NCBI GenBank assembly: GCA_029259945.1
Contig: JAJDEF010000020.1
Coordinates: forward strand, 124,001-188,000
Source of the DNA: Planctomycetota bacterium
Lineage (GTDB): Bacteria; Planctomycetota; Planctomycetia; Pirellulales; Lacipirellulaceae
Length of the DNA stretch: 64,000 nucleotides
Reading direction: 5' to 3'
Each line of letters opens with the position of its first letter. Positions within the stretch are counted from its first letter, which is position 1. The position numbers were made by a program, and so were the translations under genes. Shown here in pieces: positions 60,566-64,000 of this stretch. Below the pieces are notes generated by a model. That model had not been told where the DNA came from. It saw nothing but the letters and a program-made list of their open reading frames with translations, and did no database searches.

Positions 60566-62164
60566 TTAGGTGGCCAGAGAAGAATCGCTGTCAAACCTTT
60601 GCGTACTATCGCATTGATAGGAAAACAGCCCTGTGGCGATGGACTCTGCCAAGCGACTGTCGCCGCTCTCGGCCGCGGTCTCTGTCAAACGATTAGCAAT
60701 AGTTTTCACAGGCTTAGGTAAAGCTTCTTCGACCAAAGAAACAAACTTGTCGGAAGTGACACTCAACACAGCTAAGACCGAGGACGAGATTCCCGGCTCA
60801 AACGCGACGACATGACCGCCAGCCATAAACACCGTCCACTGCCCTCCGCCTGCGCCGAGCACATCGAGCCCAAAGGATCGCTCTTCAACGAGGTCACCAT
60901 CCGGATTCACTAATTGCTCGAGATAGGCTTCGACATTGAAAGGAATATTCGCCTGCTTTTGGCGACGCTTGCCCCACCGGTCTTCTTCGCCATAGGCCAT
61001 GAAACGATGTAACATTGCTTCGTCGATAATGGGGCACGGCAAATGGCCGGCAAATTCCTGAAGGTTGGTCGTGTCGAATTCTGGATCGCAATCTTCATAT
61101 TCGCGATACATCATCGAACTTTCGTAGGCGCTGCGACCCAATTCGCTGTCAGGGCGTTGCTCACCCTCAGGCAGCCCGACAAACTTGACGCCGGTAGAAT
61201 TGAAATACGAATACCCCGCTTCCACCATTTGTCGTGCAGTCATACGAACACGAGGGGCCAGATGAAAGGTGCGTCCATGCGACTTGGGATTGCCAAATAA
61301 GTGAGCAATGACTGCCGCTGACCAATCGACGGGAATCACGTTACGAGGCTCGTCGCCTGAGATTTGGAGCTCTACCTCTGTATGACGAACCCCATCGGGG
61401 CCCGGCTCGGTATTTCGAGCCAAGACGCACATCAACTGCAAATACATAAGTAGCCCGTGGTAGGTACTTGTGTAACCTGTTTGCGAATCTCCGGCAATCA
61501 CCGCAGGACGGTAGACCGTTAGCTCGTCGATAAAGTCGGCGTTGCGAACCATCACCTCCGCTTCGAGCTTGCTCTTTTCATAATCGTTACGAAACTCTTG
61601 CCCGCAGTCTAAGTCACCTTCCATGATTCGCTCATCGCGTTTACCGCAGACGTAGGCGGTCGAGACGTAGTGCAGACGGCGAATGCCGGTGTCACGGCAA
61701 AGGTCTAAAACGTGTCGAGTCCCGCCGACGTTAGTGCGCCAAGGCTCGCCGTCGGCTTCTTCATGAAACTTGAGGGCAGCCGCGCTATGAAGCATCGTCG
61801 AGCAATACTCAGAAACCCACTGCCGCGCGACCTCATCTAAGCCGAGATATTCTTTGGTGATATCTCCCTCTAAGCAGACGGGCCGAGGTAGCGAAACGCC
61901 GGTCTCAGATTCGTGAACCTGCAGGATTGATTCAATCCGCTGGGCCACCGTTTCTTTTTTGTTGGGACGGGCAACCACCGCAACGCGATGGCCAGCCTGC
62001 AGAAGATCGCAGAGCAGATAGCGCCCCAGTAATCCCGTGGAACCTGTTAGCAGAGTGTAGTCAGACACGTTGTAGAACCCAAGTTGCAGACAAAACATCC
62101 GCTGCAAAGAATCAATGAAACCATCTCCATTGGTTTTTTCCCAATCCCCCATGCTACTCGTCAA
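60566..62164 (-). CDS. SDR-family thioester/fatty acyl reductase-like protein (NAD_binding_4 type)
   Basis: LLTGSTGLLGRYLLCDLLQAGHRVAVVARP, MLHSAAALKFHE, YVSTAYVCGKRDE, NDYEKSKLEAEVMV; start uncertain. Confidence 0.82.
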   Translation of the reverse strand: MTSSMGDWEKTNGDGFIDSLQRMFCLQLGFYNVSDYTLLTGSTGLLGRYLLCDLLQAGHRVAVVARPNKKETVAQRIESILQVHESETGVSLPRPVCLEGDITKEYLGLDEVARQWVSEYCSTMLHSAAALKFHEEADGEPWRTNVGGTRHVLDLCRDTGIRRLHYVSTAYVCGKRDERIMEGDLDCGQEFRNDYEKSKLEAEVMVRNADFIDELTVYRPAVIAGDSQTGYTSTYHGLLMYLQLMCVLARNTEPGPDGVRHTEVELQISGDEPRNVIPVDWSAAVIAHLFGNPKSHGRTFHLAPRVRMTARQMVEAGYSYFNSTGVKFVGLPEGEQRPDSELGRSAYESSMMYREYEDCDPEFDTTNLQEFAGHLPCPIIDEAMLHRFMAYGEEDRWGKRRQKQANIPFNVEAYLEQLVNPDGDLVEERSFGLDVLGAGGGQWTVFMAGGHVVAFEPGISSSVLAVLSVTSDKFVSLVEEALPKPVKTIANRLTETAAESGDSRLAESIATGLFSYQCDSTQRFDSDSSLAT

Positions 62165-62220
62165 CCTAAGCTAGCACAACCATTCTAGTAGCCTAAATTC
62201 ACCAAGACTCGAAACGGCGA

Positions 62221-64000
62221 TCAAAATAGATGCTCTGGATAAGCTTTCCCTCTTTCGGCACCTCGAACAGGCTCAAATACCTTACCTAAAGGCCCTAACA
62301 GGATTGCAGGCAAGACGACCAAATCGGCCACCAGGGCGGAAATCAGCATCGCAAACATCACCCAGGCAAAACGGCCAATCGGCACGAAACCGCTGAACGC
62401 GAACATTAAAAGGCCAAGGCCACAGATCAACGAGGTCTGAGTCATGGCAGTCGCACACCGGTCGTAGGCAAATTTGACTGCGTCGGGGCGCGACATCCCC
62501 TCTGCTAACCCTCTTCGGAACCAGGTAATGAAATGCAAGGTGTCGTCAACCGCGATCCCCAGGGCAACGCTAGCCGTCATGATCGAACCAATTTCTAGTT
62601 GAATCCCCAACAAACCCATCCCTCCCAAAACTGCGACGCAAGGCAACACGTTGGGAATCATCGAAACAAGACCTGCAAAAACACCCCGGCCTAAAAACAG
62701 CCCAATGGATGGCCTGCGTGTTACTGATGCAATCTCATTAGACGACCAAAACAATGCCAAACCGATCATCATGGCTGAAATGAGTGCAAAAGCGACCTCG
62801 AAGCTATGAGTGAGGTCTTGTAACATTTGCTCCTGAGCTTTCTGTACCAAAGGAACAGCCCCGCAAAAAACGACGCTGACATCACTCATCCCAAGCGAAG
62901 CACAACGCGAAAGAATCGGTTCGACAGATTTCTTAAGTTCTTCTAAAAGCTCGGAATAGTTATGACCTTGGCCTGCGTAGGCTCTGGCGCTAATCCGCCA
63001 GAGTTCTTCGGACGGCGTCTCGCGTAATCTGGCCATTTCTACGAATGTCGATAGATTTCTTTCCAACTGTTTGTTGAGCATTGTTTCATAAGCAACATTG
63101 CCTGGGCCGCGTTTCCGACGCGAAATCTTCGGAGACAAATTAAGCGGCGAGATAACGGCACCAATGCCATCGTTCGCAGAAATCACCCCATGAAATGCCC
63201 CGACTACGCGCAAGCGATCTAGTAAAGTGACCGGTTGCTGCGTTTGTTTGGGAATAACTACAACCACTTCTAGCGGTACTAAGGGGCCTATCTGGTTTTC
63301 AAGCCATTCGTAGTCTTGCAATATTTTTGCATTGGGTGAGAAAAGGTCATGTACTCTCGCACCCGTGCGAATTTGAGTGACTCCCCATGTGCTTGCCACT
63401 AGAACTATTATCGATGCAAATAAAATCAATTTATTCCGATGGGCTACCCATTCTCTTAAGCGATCCCAATACCCTGACGACTCGGGGGCTGCGTTATCTC
63501 GACGTCGAACGGCTGACATCGACACAAATTGCTCGATCAGGGCAGGCAACAGTGCAAAGACGACCACCGTAGCGAGTATCACTGCCACAGCTGCGTAGAA
63601 TCCAAAGTTTTTTATGGGGGTGAGGAAGCTCACACTGAGAGAACCCAGCCCTAAGGCGGTTGTTATCGAAGCTAAGCCACAGGGCAAGAAGGCATGCCGT
63701 ACGGCAATGCTCGGCGCATGCCTTAGACCGTGGACTTCGACGGCGTCGAGATAATAGTTGGCTAGGTGTACACCAGCCGAAATACTTAGTACGTAAATCA
63801 AGGAAGGGATCATCAACATCACGCTGTCGATATGTCCCCCTGAGAGATCAACGAGGCACAAGCTCATCTGTTGACAAAAAAGAGCAGTGATGAAAACCGC
63901 CATCGTGAGCGCAATGCTGCGAAACATGGCTACCATCAAAGCACACCCGACGGCATAACAGCCCAGCATCATTAGCTGCAAGCCATCTTGGCTGGCTTGA
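62221..64000 (-). CDS. RND/MMPL-family transporter, 5' end beyond the right window edge
   Basis: ALLPALIEQF, GIQLEIGSIMTASVALGIAVDDTLHFITWFRRGLAEG; reading frame stays open to the window edge upstream of the 63981 TTG. Confidence 0.88.
   Translation of the reverse strand, partial: QASQDGLQLMMLGCYAVGCALMVAMFRSIALTMAVFITALFCQQMSLCLVDLSGGHIDSVMLMIPSLIYVLSISAGVHLANYYLDAVEVHGLRHAPSIAVRHAFLPCGLASITTALGLGSLSVSFLTPIKNFGFYAAVAVILATVVVFALLPALIEQFVSMSAVRRRDNAAPESSGYWDRLREWVAHRNKLILFASIIVLVASTWGVTQIRTGARVHDLFSPNAKILQDYEWLENQIGPLVPLEVVVVIPKQTQQPVTLLDRLRVVGAFHGVISANDGIGAVISPLNLSPKISRRKRGPGNVAYETMLNKQLERNLSTFVEMARLRETPSEELWRISARAYAGQGHNYSELLEELKKSVEPILSRCASLGMSDVSVVFCGAVPLVQKAQEQMLQDLTHSFEVAFALISAMMIGLALFWSSNEIASVTRRPSIGLFLGRGVFAGLVSMIPNVLPCVAVLGGMGLLGIQLEIGSIMTASVALGIAVDDTLHFITWFRRGLAEGMSRPDAVKFAYDRCATAMTQTSLICGLGLLMFAFSGFVPIGRFAWVMFAMLISALVADLVVLPAILLGPLGKVFEPVRGAERGKAYPEHLF

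Overview
The window is chromosomal DNA that looks planctomycetal. Evidence: LEPLEDR-type motif on a dockerin-bearing secreted protease, a BBP7-type barrel protein, and characteristic dispersed palindromes. I support about 41 protein-coding genes, two tRNAs (Leu-UAG, Lys-UUU), one IS200/IS605-type transposase with hairpin ends, two probable terminators and several repeats. Housekeeping content includes sucCD, hflX, ileS, purN, mscL, two RluA-family synthases, a UvrD/Rep helicase, a ComM/YifB ATPase and an SbcCD/YhaN-like pair. Accessory content includes a two-component cluster (10.6-13.9 kb) and a surface glycan or lipid cluster (52.5-64 kb). Most noteworthy are: (1) an orphan RHS C-terminal 'tip' with a candidate papain-like toxin domain and a small downstream candidate immunity gene, in repeat-rich DNA (47.7-50.4 kb); (2) a palindrome apparently inserted in frame within ileS; (3) paired TAAA-loop hairpins bracketing the tnpA gene. 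All family calls are by eye from the translations. No database search was run.
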